Shown: positions 23,227 to 33,090 of the stretch, piece after piece
How the letters are laid out: every line of letters begins with the position of its first letter
Numbering within the stretch: the stretch's first letter is position 1
DNA from: Cytophagaceae bacterium ABcell3
Lineage (GTDB): Bacteria; Bacteroidota; Bacteroidia; Cytophagales; Cytophagaceae
DNA length: 64,000 bases
Assembly: GCA_030913385.1 (NCBI GenBank)
Contig: CP133159.1
Location: forward strand, 558,001-622,000
Reading direction: 5' to 3'
Translations under genes and position numbers: made by a program
The notes under the pieces: generated by a model
Database searches by the model: none
The model's input: the letters and a program-made list of their open reading frames with translations, nothing else
What the model was told of the DNA's origin: nothing

Positions 23227-24597
23227 TTAGCGTTGTAGTTTTCTCAGTACTTCGTCCAGCTTGCCGACTTCGTGTACTTTAATAGAAAGTCTGCTTTTGT
23301 CTAGTTCCTTTACATTAAATTTTGAAAGATATATTTCTTTGAAGCCAAGTTTAGAGGCCTCTGATATCCGGTTCTCAATTCTGTTTACCGCTCGGATTTC
23401 TCCTCCAAGGCCAACTTCTGCTGCAAAGCATACATGGCCAGGAATTACTATGTCAAAATAGGATGACATAATAGAAGCGCATACTGCCAGGTCTATGGCG
23501 GGGTCTTCTGTTTTAATGCCTCCCGTAATATTTAAAAAGACATCTTGGGTGCCAACCCTTATCCCACATCGCTTTTCAAGCACGGCCAGAAGCATATTTA
23601 GCCTTCTTGCGTCAAACCCTGTAGAGCTTCTTTGCGGAGTCCCATAAGACGCGGGGCTTACCAGAGACTGTATTTCAATCAAAAGAGGGCGGTTTCCTTC
23701 TAATGTTGCCCCTATAGCTACCCCGCTTAATTGTTCGCTGCGCTGTGAGATCAATATCTCTGACGGATTGGAAACCTGCCTTAAGCCAGCCCCTGACATT
23801 TCATAAATCCCTAGTTCTGAAGTTGATCCAAACCTATTTTTAGTTGTTCTAAGTATCCGGTAGGACATGTGGCGGTCTCCTTCAAACTGAAGTACCGTAT
23901 CTACCATGTGTTCTAGTACTTTTGGGCCTGCCAACATACCTTCTTTGGTAATATGCCCAATGAGAAATACAGGCGTGGATGTCTCTTTGGCGAATTTCAT
24001 TATTTCAGCCGTACATTCTCTGATCTGAGAAATGCTTCCGGGTGCAGATTCTATGAAGGCAGAGTTTAGTGTCTGAATAGAGTCAACTACTACCAAGTCG
24101 GGCTCAAGGATTTCTGCTTGTTTAAACACATTTTGGGTAGAAGTTTCTGCTAAAATGTAGCATTCAGACAATGTTTCGCCTAACCTTTCTGCCCGCATCC
24201 TGATTTGTTGGTCGCTTTCTTCTCCTGAAATGTAAAGGATCTTCTTGCCTTTTAACTGTAAGGCTATTTGCAGCATAATGGTGGATTTTCCAATACCTGG
24301 TTCTCCTCCTAAAAGAACTAAAGACCCTGGCACAATTCCTCCCCCCAATACACGGTTTAGCTCTTCATCCGGAGTTTTTAGACGGGACTGGGGAGAGTAT
24401 GCTATTTCTGATATTTTTTTTGGCTTGGCTGCGGTTTGTTGTGATGTGCTTTGCCAAGCCTTAGGCTCATCTTTGGTAATGAGCTCTTCTACATAGGTGT
24501 TCCACTGGTTGCAAGATGGGCATTTGCCCAACCATTTGGCAGATTGAGCACCACAGCTTTGACAGAAAAAAGAAGTCTTTACTTTTGACTTTGACAT
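23227..24597 (-). CDS. radA: DNA repair protein RadA
   Basis: A 456-aa RecA-related helicase that drives branch migration during recombination. It has a C4 zinc finger (CQSCGAQSAKWLGKCPSCNQW, residues 12-32; broken here as CQSCG and CPSC), Walker A GGEPGIGKST (97-106), the RadA-specific TKNRFGS motif (about 253-259), and a C-terminal Lon-like domain (DVFLNITGGIKTEDPA). Length matches the family. It is monocistronic. Confidence 0.95.
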   Translation of the reverse strand: MSKSKVKTSFFCQSCGAQSAKWLGKCPSCNQWNTYVEELITKDEPKAWQSTSQQTAAKPKKISEIAYSPQSRLKTPDEELNRVLGGGIVPGSLVLLGGEPGIGKSTIMLQIALQLKGKKILYISGEESDQQIRMRAERLGETLSECYILAETSTQNVFKQAEILEPDLVVVDSIQTLNSAFIESAPGSISQIRECTAEIMKFAKETSTPVFLIGHITKEGMLAGPKVLEHMVDTVLQFEGDRHMSYRILRTTKNRFGSTSELGIYEMSGAGLRQVSNPSEILISQRSEQLSGVAIGATLEGNRPLLIEIQSLVSPASYGTPQRSSTGFDARRLNMLLAVLEKRCGIRVGTQDVFLNITGGIKTEDPAIDLAVCASIMSSYFDIVIPGHVCFAAEVGLGGEIRAVNRIENRISEASKLGFKEIYLSKFNVKELDKSRLSIKVHEVGKLDEVLRKLQR

Positions 24598-24658
24598 AGG
24601 TCAAAGATACATATATTTTTTGGCTGTTGAATTCTGACACAAAAAATTGATGGCATAA

Positions 24659-26149
24659 TTATTTTATGAACTCAACTAGTCTATACATGGATTTTCCTTT
24701 GACATAATAGCCTAAAACGGTTCTGTCCTCTAACGAGAATATATTCATATGACTAGGAGTTCTGTTCCTAAATGCTCCTAATTCATAATCTTTAATTTTT
24801 TGAGCTAAGGTTTTGGGCACAAGCCCTTCCTGATGGTCAAAATATGTATTGCCCATGAGCGATCTAAAATATACAACCCTTACACGTTTTTGTGCATGTC
24901 CATAGGCCGGATAATAACCCGGCCACCCAAAGCCGGCGCCCATGGGACTGTAAAAAGCAGGGCCTCCTCCCATCATCATTGGGCCGGCAAAACCTCCAAA
25001 ACCAAAAGACATGCCCATGCCACCACCATGGTAAGGGTTTGTCCTAATGATTGTTTCCTGATAAGCACCTACTTGAATTTCATGGTGAATGCTATCGATC
25101 TGATTTACCGCTATTGCCACTTCTCCTGACATCAAGTGTTTAAAAAACCTTGGTGTTTTATTGATTACCTTTTCATCCCCAGAGAATCCTCCACCTACGC
25201 TTTCAACGAGTATTGGGCCATTGTTTATATCAAGCTCCTCGTCTGGAAACACATTATAGTTATTGATCAACTCCATTGAGTCTAAGTTGATAACGGAAAT
25301 ATTTAATTGTTCAGGGCTTGCGGTCAAGCGGAAGAATGTGCCATTGTGAATAAAAGAGTTGCCTTGTTTAGAAGGCGCTAGGCTCCCTTTTTCAATAGAA
25401 AACTTAAGTTTCTTATAACTATGGCTTTTGGCTTGCGTGTTGATCGTAATTAAGTGTGTCATGTCTGGCTGGTCCATAGTAAGGGTAATAATACTATCTT
25501 TAGCATACACTTTATTTTTGGAATGGACCGACCTAATGTTGTTTTCTAGGGTAAAGCCCACCTTCTGTAAAGGGAGTTTGCTGTCGGACTGTTTGTATGC
25601 TTTCACCAATACTTGGTTCAAGTGTTCATACTCGACATGATAATCTTCTATGCTAAAAGGCTTGCCGCCTTCTGAGCTATATAGCCGGATAGTGTTTTCT
25701 CCATAAGGTAATGTAAGCACATAAAACTTTTCTCCCATCTCAAAAGAACTTAAAAAAAGCTCGCTTCTGTGAAGCTCTCCTGTAGGCTTAAATGTGTGGC
25801 TACCTGTACTAAAGTTTAGGTGCAGCCTTGAAAATTGATGCGATTTCTCATCAAAGAGATGGACTATAACAGAATTGTCTTGTAAAATGGTGGATATAAT
25901 AACTTCGCTCCGCTTAAATTTTGGGCTATTGATCACATAGTTTTTTTGCGTATTGAAGTTTTTATCCATCAATGTTAACTGATATTGTTTTTTGTTTCTG
26001 AAGACATAGGCAATATTGTCCTCACCGTCAGTAGCTATGCTGGCATCTTTAAGCCGTTTTATTTGCACTTGTACTTTCCCCGCCTCTTGTTGTCCAAAAG
26101 AAATTAATGGAATGAAAAATATTGTGATGATATATAGTAATCTGCTCAT
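24659..26149 (-). CDS. Exported protein of unknown function with a Gly/Met-rich segment
   Basis: A 496-aa protein with signal peptide MSRLLYIITIFFIPLISFGQQ. The main body (residues 25-370) is all beta in appearance, with propeller-like alternation of hydrophobic strands (VSVINLDSMELINNYNVFP-type segments). Around residues 378-425 is a low-complexity stretch rich in Gly, Met, Pro and aromatic residues (GGGMGMSFGFGGFAGPMMM). The C-terminus is globular (YFDHQEGLVPKTLAQKIKDY). No family is recognised. The Met/Gly-rich stretch could be a flexible linker or metal-binding loop. It lies 61 bases downstream of radA on the same strand. Confidence 0.5.
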   Translation of the reverse strand: MSRLLYIITIFFIPLISFGQQEAGKVQVQIKRLKDASIATDGEDNIAYVFRNKKQYQLTLMDKNFNTQKNYVINSPKFKRSEVIISTILQDNSVIVHLFDEKSHQFSRLHLNFSTGSHTFKPTGELHRSELFLSSFEMGEKFYVLTLPYGENTIRLYSSEGGKPFSIEDYHVEYEHLNQVLVKAYKQSDSKLPLQKVGFTLENNIRSVHSKNKVYAKDSIITLTMDQPDMTHLITINTQAKSHSYKKLKFSIEKGSLAPSKQGNSFIHNGTFFRLTASPEQLNISVINLDSMELINNYNVFPDEELDINNGPILVESVGGGFSGDEKVINKTPRFFKHLMSGEVAIAVNQIDSIHHEIQVGAYQETIIRTNPYHGGGMGMSFGFGGFAGPMMMGGGPAFYSPMGAGFGWPGYYPAYGHAQKRVRVVYFRSLMGNTYFDHQEGLVPKTLAQKIKDYELGAFRNRTPSHMNIFSLEDRTVLGYYVKGKSMYRLVEFIK

Positions 26150-26411
26150 AAAGCTGTTTGAACCTTAAATGACTTATAATTATAAACGCTGCATTGGTAA
26201 TAATATTTATTCAGTAATATCTTAATTCTTTTCGTTGAATTCAAGTACGAGTTTATTCTGGTGGATCTTACTGTACGCTTGATACCACAAAACGGTGTAG
26301 TAGTTTCATGATAAAGGCAATAAGGGCTTTAACAGCTTGCAAACTATTATGCCCAATTTTGCGGATGCCCTTATTGGCTAGTTTTAGGTATAGTTCTAAA
26401 TGGGTATCTTT

Positions 26412-27221
26412 TTAATAGAAATTATATGTAATGCCCACATTAAACATGATCATGTTGTGTCTTGAATTAAAATCACTGCTCAAGTCCTCACGGCTTGATG
26501 GCGAACCTTGGTTTTGCCGCCTTGGGTTTCTGAGGAACCAATGGTCTGGAGGTAATACATTTGTTTCATAATAATCCTCTGATGGAATATAATAGAATTG
26601 TTCAGGCCTTATATTTGGGTTTCTGTAATTTACAGTTCCTCCATTTTGCCATGACACGCCTAACGATAGTGTCGCTTCGGGGGTTAATTTTATACTCAAT
26701 CCCGCTCCCAAAGCATAATATAGAGTTGTACTGTTACCTAAAGTGCCTGTAAATCTGGTTCTAGTATCTTCATATTCGTCAATTGGTTCGTGAAAAGGAT
26801 CGGAAGCTGACCAACTGGACCAGTGAGTGAGTACACCCCCGCCGCCTTCTATATAGGGGCTTAAGCGTCTTTCTGCATTATTAAAGATGTATTTAACATT
26901 TAACCCAAAGTTTCCGAAGGATGAGGTGTTTGAGATATTTGCTACATTATGCTCATAGTTGTCGCGCTCAAATGGCAATTTTGACTTGCTAACGCTGGCA
27001 TAGGAGTTAAAGCTTGTGGTTATACCTATATGCAGCTCTCGGTAACTGTATGGTGATAAAACATTGAGTGAATAATTGAAAAACAAACCATGTGAGTTTT
27101 GAATTCCACTAGCCATTTCTCTAAGGCCTCTCCCATACGAATATCCTGCCCCTACTACATGCTGAGATTTTGCTGCCAATGAAAATAAAACAAAAGTGAT
27201 AGTATAAAAAATTCTCCTCAT
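26412..27221 (-). CDS. Outer membrane beta-barrel protein, paralogue 1
   Basis: A 269-aa protein with signal peptide MRRIFYTITFVLFSLAAKSQ and alternating amphipathic strands (GAGYSYGRGLREMASG, YRELHIGITTSFNSYAS, FGNFGLNVKYIFNNAERRLSPYIEGGGG) ending in MFNVGITYNFY, a typical barrel C-terminus. It is related to the frameshifted gene at 28356-29143: both have NSHGL, LPF, NISNT/DINNT, a SPYIEGG/SPFFEVG strand and a D-F-x-x-R-H end. Function unknown. Confidence 0.65.
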   Translation of the reverse strand: MRRIFYTITFVLFSLAAKSQHVVGAGYSYGRGLREMASGIQNSHGLFFNYSLNVLSPYSYRELHIGITTSFNSYASVSKSKLPFERDNYEHNVANISNTSSFGNFGLNVKYIFNNAERRLSPYIEGGGGVLTHWSSWSASDPFHEPIDEYEDTRTRFTGTLGNSTTLYYALGAGLSIKLTPEATLSLGVSWQNGGTVNYRNPNIRPEQFYYIPSEDYYETNVLPPDHWFLRNPRRQNQGSPSSREDLSSDFNSRHNMIMFNVGITYNFY

Positions 27222-27498
27222 GCTACCTATTAATTTGTTCGTCGTTAAAACTTCAATTTCTGTGCCAAATATGAAATGCCATTTAAAAGTACATATACAT
27301 GGGTTCCTTGATAATTTCCTTTGGTGTTTTAGAAAATGAGGTCTTTGTTTTTTCGTTTTTTGTGATCTAACCTTACGGCTCTACACTAATTTTTGCCCAG
27401 TGGGTTTAATGTTTTTTTGTCAAAAATTACTGGGCATAAACCGGGAAATGTTTCTGAAGTACTATATTAGGGTAATCAAAAAATTAAAATTTTGAAAA

Positions 27499-28278
27499 AT
27501 GGCAAAAGCTAGCGGTAATAATAAAATAGTTTATACAGTGGCAAGCAGAAAAAGACGTTTCCTTGCTTTGCTTATAGATCATTTTACCATTACATTTTTT
27601 ATAGTGGCGGCTAGTTTCATGTTTACTGAACAAGGTCAGTTTGATAATGATAATATAAATAAAACGTATGGCACATTGACCTTTATATTCAGCATAGGCT
27701 TGCTGTTTTACTTTGCTAAAGATTCGCTAAAGGGCATAAGCTTTGGTAAGTGGGTCTTAGGCATTATGGTTAGGAGGGAAAACGACCCGCTCTTAGCTCC
27801 ATCTACAATAAAGCTTTTTGTTAGGAATTTAATGATTGTTCTTTGGCCTGTGGAACTGCTGGTACTTGCTTTTAGTAAAGAGAAAAAAAGGATTGGTGAC
27901 AAATTAGCAGGAACAATTGTATTGAATAACCCTGATAAATCTCAGAAGCTTCCCCGAATTATCGCTGTTGCGGGAGTTGGCAGTGTCTTTTTTATATTTA
28001 CTTTATTTTTTACAGCTCATACAATGAAGGGGTCTGATGCATATAAGTTAGCTGTTCAAGAGATAGAATCTAATGAAGATATAATTCAAGTGGTTGGTAG
28101 TATAGAAGGCTATGGTATGTTGCCAGCTGGAAATATAAGCATTACGAATGGTTTAGGGGAAGCCGAGCTTCAAATAAAAGTGATCGGCAGCAAGAAAGTG
28201 CTAAATATACAAGTAGTACTTGAAAAGGAACCTAATGAAGATTGGAAGCTCTTGGATATTCAGATAATAGATGAATGA
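27499..28278 (+). CDS. RDD-family membrane protein with C-terminal Coa1-like domain
   Basis: A 259-aa membrane protein. Residues 15-140 are an RDD domain (RRFLALLIDHFTITFFIVAA with the R-x-x-A-x-x-I-D signature, GKWVLGIMVRRENDPLLAP, SKEKKRIGDKLAGTIVL). After a third hydrophobic helix (about 152-174), residues 175-259 form a Coa1/Tim21-like soluble domain (YKLAVQEIESNEDIIQVVG, then GEAELQIKVIGSKK). The latter is known from cytochrome oxidase assembly proteins. A role in envelope or respiratory-complex assembly is an inference. It lies between two paralogous beta-barrel genes. Confidence 0.72.
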   Translation: MAKASGNNKIVYTVASRKRRFLALLIDHFTITFFIVAASFMFTEQGQFDNDNINKTYGTLTFIFSIGLLFYFAKDSLKGISFGKWVLGIMVRRENDPLLAPSTIKLFVRNLMIVLWPVELLVLAFSKEKKRIGDKLAGTIVLNNPDKSQKLPRIIAVAGVGSVFFIFTLFFTAHTMKGSDAYKLAVQEIESNEDIIQVVGSIEGYGMLPAGNISITNGLGEAELQIKVIGSKKVLNIQVVLEKEPNEDWKLLDIQIIDE

Positions 28279-28355
28279 GACCAGCCTTTAAATGAAATAC
28301 TAGTACGGGTGTATTTTTTCATAAGTACTTAAAGACATATTGACTTTGCGCTGTG

Positions 28356-29143
28356 TCAATCATGTTCAAAGCCAGAAATGAGGTCAAAGCAGAATATAAG
28401 CTTTACACTAAACGTAACCATAACATGTCTTGTAATAAAGTCTCTAGCTGTGGACCTGCCCAGTTCTTTTATGGCACCTGGGTCACTATTAGTTGGATTT
28501 TGTCTGTATATCCCTGACCTGTAGGAAAAATGGCCAGGGTCTACTTTAGAGTTTCGGTATCTAACCACATCGCCAGTTTGAATATTTGCATTTAGTGATA
28601 GCCAAAATGCTGGGGAAACTTTAGCAATAAGCCCCAAACCTCCCATTGTATAAAAAGTGGAACTGCTAGTTGTTCTCCCTGAAAATGCCACTGCTTCAGT
28701 TTCATCAACATATCTACTTCTATAAGGGTCTCTAGCTTTCCAGTTTGAGTAATGGTGGGCCCTACTTCGAAAAATGGTGAAAAATATCTTGAAACTCTGT
28801 TAAATTGATATCGGAAGGTAAGCCCTATATTAAAAAGGTTATGGGTATTGTTTATATCAGCTGTACCATGGTAATAGTTATTGAAAGGTAGCTTTTCTTG
28901 TGTTGTTTTGCCATAGTTGCTATAGTCTAAGGTAATTCCGCCCAGTATGCTATTTCCGTTTTGCCTGTAATTAAAATCATTGAACACACCAACACCTAAA
29001 CCATGTGAATTTGGTATTTTATTTGCCATTGAACCAATGCCAGTCCCATAGATATAGCCCCCTTCTAATAACAGTTGGCTGTAAAGCGGTAAGCTTAAAA
29101 AAATGCTTGACAGAATTATTAAAATAATTTTCCCCATCGCCAT
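28356..29143 (-). pseudogene. Outer membrane beta-barrel protein, paralogue 2, frameshifted
   Basis: Two overlapping frames on the minus strand together match the protein at 26412. The first (from ATG 29143 or 29137, signal MGKIILIILSSIFLSLPLYSQ) is normal up to VGPTITQT. The second frame supplies NWKARDPYRSRYVDETEAVAF and the remaining strands to 28356. One base appears missing around 28741-28750. After the break, frame 1 becomes non-barrel sequence rich in Lys, Gln and Trp. It could be a true pseudogene, phase variation, or a sequencing error. A longer tail than in paralogue 1 (LISGFEHD) is also visible. Confidence 0.65.
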
Positions 29144-29337
29144 TCATTATCGTTGTATCAATAAAATGTCTACAACATTCAAAATGCGTGCCATAAATAC
29201 AGGCAAACTGTAGACAAGTTGCGCATTAGGGCCTCTAGGTATAATTGTTTCGAAGGCCTATGTTTCCGCTTAAGAGGCTAGGGGTGGAGGGGTGGCTTAG
29301 TAGGGTTTGGTGTGTGATAAGAAATGAAGTGTTATAA

Positions 29338-29370
29338 TAAAGAGGCTGCCTATCAAGGGCAGCCTCTTAA
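29338..29370. terminator. Terminator after metE
   Basis: AAGAGGCTGCC-TATCAAG-GGCAGCCTCTT, an 11-bp perfect stem, 20 bases after the metE stop. Confidence 0.75.
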
Positions 29371-29389
29371 AACTCTAAATTGCACCAGA

Positions 29390-31726
29390 CTATATATTGG
29401 CAGGGGCTTTAATTTCTTCACGAAGCTTTCCTGCCGCTTTAACCATATTCTTTAATGCCGCTTCGGTTTCCGGCCATTTTCTAGTCTTTAGTCCACAATC
29501 TGGGTTAACCCAGAGGTTTTTTGACGGAAGAACATCAAGTGCCTTCTCTAACAAAAAGGTCATTTCTTCCACAGCAGGCACCCTTGGACTATGGATATCA
29601 TAAACCCCTGGGCCAATTTCATTAGGGTACTTAAAGCTTGTAAATGCTTCTAGTAACTCCATTTGTGATCTAGATGTTTCAATGGTAATCACATCCGCAT
29701 CCATGTCTGCAATGCTGGTTATAATATCATTAAATTCAGAGTAGCACATGTGTGTATGAATCTGAGTTTCATCTTTCACGCCACAAGAAGCGACTTTAAA
29801 GGCATTTACTGCCCAATTTAAGTAGTTTTCCCAATTTTCTCTTCTTAGAGGTAATCCTTCACGGAACGCCGGCTCGTCAATTTGAATAATATTGATACCT
29901 GCATTTTCTAGGTCAACCACCTCGTCGCGTATGGCTAATGCTAGCTGTAGGGCGGTGTCTTTGCGCGGTTGGTCATCTCTTACAAAAGACCATTGTAGCA
30001 TAGTGACAGGCCCAGTTAACATTCCTTTTACGGGCTTGTCGGTCAGTGACTGTGCATATGTTGCCCATTTTACGGTCATTGGAGCTTTTCTTTCCACATC
30101 TCCATAAATAATAGGAGGCTTCACGCACCTAGATCCATAGCTTTGAACCCATCCGTTTTCAGTAAATACATAGCCATTGAGCAGTTCTCCAAAATACTCT
30201 ACCATATCATTCCGCTCAAACTCCCCATGAACTAGCACATCAAGGCCTACATCTTCTTGCCATTTGATGGCTTTTTTAGTCTCTTCCTTCAGCTGAGCTT
30301 CATAATCTTCTAAAGAAATCTCTTTTTTCTTATAAGAAGCGCGCAGTTTTCTTATATCTGTTGTTTGAGGAAAAGAGCCAATAGTTGTAGTAGGCATAAG
30401 TGGCAGGTTAAACTGCTCCTGTTGCACAAGCTGCCTTTGGCCAAACCGGCTTTTTCTTTGTGCGTCTGCAGCAGATAACTTTTCGACCCTTTGCTTGACT
30501 ATCTTATTATGTACAAGTTCAGAGTTCTTTCTGCTCTCTATGGCTTTTTTGTTTTTATTTAGTAAAGCTTCCTTATCGCCGGAAAACTCTGGGTCTGCCA
30601 GTTTCCTAAGATCGGATACTTCATGGAGTTTTTGTTTGGCAAAAGCCATCCAGTTCTTTACCTCGGCAGAAAGAACGGCCTCATTTTTTTCAAGATCAAG
30701 GTCATAAGGAACATGCAATAAGGAGCAAGATGGCGCAATAATTACCCTGTCTTTTCCTAATGCATCAACAGCCTTTTTTATAAAGGTGAGTGATTTTTCA
30801 TAATCATTCTTCCAGATATTTCTTCCATCAACTACACCTACAGAAAGTATGGTATTTTTATTGGCAAAACCTGTTTTCAGAATATCATCAAGTTGTGAAG
30901 GGCAGCGAACAAGGTCTAGGTGCAAGACACAAACTGGTAGTTCTGCAGCGGTCTTCAAATTGTCTCCGGTGCACTCAAAGTAAGTAGTAAGTATGGTTTT
31001 TAGTTGTGGAAACTTTTTCCTAAAGTTCTCATACACCTTTTTAATCGCCGCTCTTTCACGGTCAGATAGGTTCATTACCAATATCGGCTCGTCAAACTGA
31101 ACATACTCAGCTCCCATAGCTGCTAATTTTTCTAGAGCTTGTTCATATACAGGAAGCAGCCTGTCTAAAAGGTCGAGTCTATGGAAACCATCTTCTTTCT
31201 CTTTCCCTAGCAGTAGGAATGAAACAGGTCCAATGATGACAGGCTTTGGCGTAAAGCCTAAGAATTCTTTAGCTTCATAAAAGTCATGGACCACTTTTTC
31301 TGAAAAGAAGCTGAACTCTTGGTCTTTCACAAACTCAGGGACGATGTAGTGGTAGTTTGTATCAAACCACTTGGTCATTTCCATGGCCGTGATATCCAGG
31401 TTGTTTTTCTGGTAACCCCGTGCCATAGCAAAGTAGAGGTCCAGCTCATTGGTATTTTTCTCTTCTGCAAGCACTGGTGAATACCTAGATGGAATGGCGC
31501 CTGTCATAAGGCAAGTATCCAGCACCTGGTCGTAAAATGAAAAGTCATTGCATGGGATTAGGTCGATGCCTGCATCCTTATGCGTTTGCCAATTCTGTTT
31601 ACGGATGTTTCTTGCTGTGCTAAGCAAGTTTTTTTGAGAGTCACGGCCTGCCCAATATTGTTCGCAGGCTTTTTTGAGTTCGCGTTGGCTACCGATTCGT
31701 GGATAGCCGAGATTTTGTGTAATCAT
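29390..31726 (-). CDS. metE: Cobalamin-independent methionine synthase
   Basis: A 778-aa cytosolic zinc enzyme that transfers a methyl group from 5-methyltetrahydrofolate (triglutamate) to homocysteine. I start at the ATG at 31726 (MITQNLGYPRIGSQRELKK), the conserved MetE start; the frame runs 29 codons further upstream but that lies in the riboswitch leader. The N-terminal barrel contains the G-x-P-R-I-G start and QFDEPILVMNL. The C-terminal barrel has TTIGSFPQTTDIRK, IQIDEPAFREGLPLR, HMCYSEFNDI (zinc His and Cys) and PDCGLKTRKWPE (second zinc Cys). An upstream cobalamin riboswitch implies it is shut off when B12 is available. Confidence 0.95.
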   Translation of the reverse strand: MITQNLGYPRIGSQRELKKACEQYWAGRDSQKNLLSTARNIRKQNWQTHKDAGIDLIPCNDFSFYDQVLDTCLMTGAIPSRYSPVLAEEKNTNELDLYFAMARGYQKNNLDITAMEMTKWFDTNYHYIVPEFVKDQEFSFFSEKVVHDFYEAKEFLGFTPKPVIIGPVSFLLLGKEKEDGFHRLDLLDRLLPVYEQALEKLAAMGAEYVQFDEPILVMNLSDRERAAIKKVYENFRKKFPQLKTILTTYFECTGDNLKTAAELPVCVLHLDLVRCPSQLDDILKTGFANKNTILSVGVVDGRNIWKNDYEKSLTFIKKAVDALGKDRVIIAPSCSLLHVPYDLDLEKNEAVLSAEVKNWMAFAKQKLHEVSDLRKLADPEFSGDKEALLNKNKKAIESRKNSELVHNKIVKQRVEKLSAADAQRKSRFGQRQLVQQEQFNLPLMPTTTIGSFPQTTDIRKLRASYKKKEISLEDYEAQLKEETKKAIKWQEDVGLDVLVHGEFERNDMVEYFGELLNGYVFTENGWVQSYGSRCVKPPIIYGDVERKAPMTVKWATYAQSLTDKPVKGMLTGPVTMLQWSFVRDDQPRKDTALQLALAIRDEVVDLENAGINIIQIDEPAFREGLPLRRENWENYLNWAVNAFKVASCGVKDETQIHTHMCYSEFNDIITSIADMDADVITIETSRSQMELLEAFTSFKYPNEIGPGVYDIHSPRVPAVEEMTFLLEKALDVLPSKNLWVNPDCGLKTRKWPETEAALKNMVKAAGKLREEIKAPANI

Positions 31727-31825
31727 CGGTTTTGGGTTTAAAGGTTTAAATTTTGAACTCTGCTCTTTACATTGAACAGCTTCAGAACCCCAAAACCAGA
31801 TCATGCCAGACACAATACAGCTGTT

Positions 31826-31855
31826 CTTTTAAAGGCAAGGGAGGAGCCTTAAAAG
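31826..31855 (-). terminator. Leader hairpin between riboswitch and metE
   Basis: CTTTTAAGGC ... GCCTTTAAAAG forms a 10-bp stem with one bulge and a 9-base loop in the metE leader. It may be part of the expression platform. It does not have a good U-tract. Confidence 0.45.
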
Positions 31856-31914
31856 TGTGTATATGTGCCAATGCGTGACCAGGCTTTGTGTCGTGAAAGC
31901 CAAAGTCATTTTGA

Positions 31915-32086
31915 ATAAATGGCAAGTCTCCTGGCTTGTAACAGCATTTGCTATCCTTCTCATTCCTTTATGGAACAATGGATATAACCAGCAAAGCCTT
32001 TCTATCGGTTACTTACAGTAGCACGTCTGCCCATGATTTTCACATGGTTCCTTTTTAATCACCCTCCATTGGAGAGCGAACCATTA
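31915..32086 (-). promoter_or_regulatory. Cobalamin (B12) riboswitch controlling metE
   Basis: On the minus strand: an opening GGTTCGCTCTCC hairpin, then GGAACCATGTGAAAATCATG followed by GCAGACGTGCTACTGTAAGT, corresponding to the conserved G-AA-x-x-x-GTGAAA...CTGTA core. Next are the variable arms, and finally the B12 box AAGCCAGGAGACTTGCC (31921-31937), close to the canonical AGCCAGGAGACCTGCC. It ends about 195 bases before the metE ATG. B12 binding would repress the B12-independent synthase. Confidence 0.85.
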
Positions 32087-32317
32087 TTCAGACTGACAGT
32101 AAAATTTAAAGAACGTATTTGCAAAGTAACAGAATGCCTTGTTCAAAAACAATAAACACCAAAGTGCTACTTGTGTTTTTAATTTTTTGTTTTTTGTAAA
32201 ATATTGATTTTTAGGCCTTAAAATGTATTGAATCCTTGGTTTATTAAACTTTATTTTATTAAAAACCTTTGTAGTGTATATGCTCCATTTTTTCAATTAG
32301 ATGAAATTTTGTAATAT

Positions 32318-32345
32318 TTAACCTGAAATATGCATTAGAACTTTC
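32318..32345 (+). repeat. Dispersed element family A, partial copy
   Basis: TTAACCTGAAATATGCATTAG followed by AACTTTC matches the left end of the element at 41729. No clear right end is seen. It lies in the gap between the metE riboswitch and the DUF1802 gene; the rest of 32087-32522 shows no other feature. Confidence 0.5.
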
Positions 32346-32522
32346 TTTATTTAGAAAGACTATTCGTGTAGCAATATGAGACAATATTTTGCTTATTGAA
32401 GTCCTACTGCGTTTTTTTGTGTTTCCAACGGAGGGTGAGGTTCACCTTTTAATGGCTTGCGAAGGTTCGAAATGGATTCATGTTTTGGATAAACAAATTT
32501 TCAATAATATAAATCAATCAAC

Positions 32523-33026
32523 ATGTTAGCATTTAAAGAATGGTCTTTTATCGTAAATGCTTTAGGCAGTGGTAAACAAAATCTTATTATTAGGAAAGGA
32601 GGTATTCACGAGGATGAATTTGTTGTTCAAGGAAAAAAGTTTCTTTTGTTCCCAACGATATTTCATCAAGCTCCGGAAATGATCAAGCCAGATTGGCTTC
32701 CAGCTTTAGATGGGTACGCCTATAACAAATCTGATAATACAGTTAAGATCTGCTATATGGCCGAAATCGCTGACAGTAAAGTGGTAGAGGACATTGAGGT
32801 TTTAAATAAGCTAAGCCCTTACCATGCCTGGAAGGATGAGGTAATACAGGAAAGGTATGAAAGAGGGGAGAAAATGGTGCATCTATTAATTGTACAGGTG
32901 CATAAGCTTAAAGAGCCGATTACTGTGGATATGTTAGCTGAGTATGGTGGCTGTAAAAGCTGGATTGATATACCTGTTGCAAGTGAACCAGAAAGCGAGC
33001 CTGTTATTAACCCTAATATTCGGTAG
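32523..33026 (+). CDS. DUF1802 family protein
   Basis: A 167-aa soluble protein: LAFKEWSFIVNALGSGKQNLII, GGIHEDEF, the KKFLLFPTIFHQ segment and a Y-H-A-W-K-D-E motif are all DUF1802 hallmarks. The family has no established function; it is fairly common in cyanobacteria and Bacteroidota. Monocistronic, and a family A repeat lies about 180 bases upstream. Confidence 0.75.
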   Translation: MLAFKEWSFIVNALGSGKQNLIIRKGGIHEDEFVVQGKKFLLFPTIFHQAPEMIKPDWLPALDGYAYNKSDNTVKICYMAEIADSKVVEDIEVLNKLSPYHAWKDEVIQERYERGEKMVHLLIVQVHKLKEPITVDMLAEYGGCKSWIDIPVASEPESEPVINPNIR

Positions 33027-33090
33027 TTTATAGATATGTTGTATTAATTGTTTCGCTTTTATGCTGCCTAGTTGCTTCCTCTATTGGGCA

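Noticed and set aside
32084-32296. 70-aa minus-strand frame upstream of the metE riboswitch
   Set aside because: Lys/Asn/Phe-rich and AT-driven, without start signal; it overlaps the riboswitch edge and promoter region.
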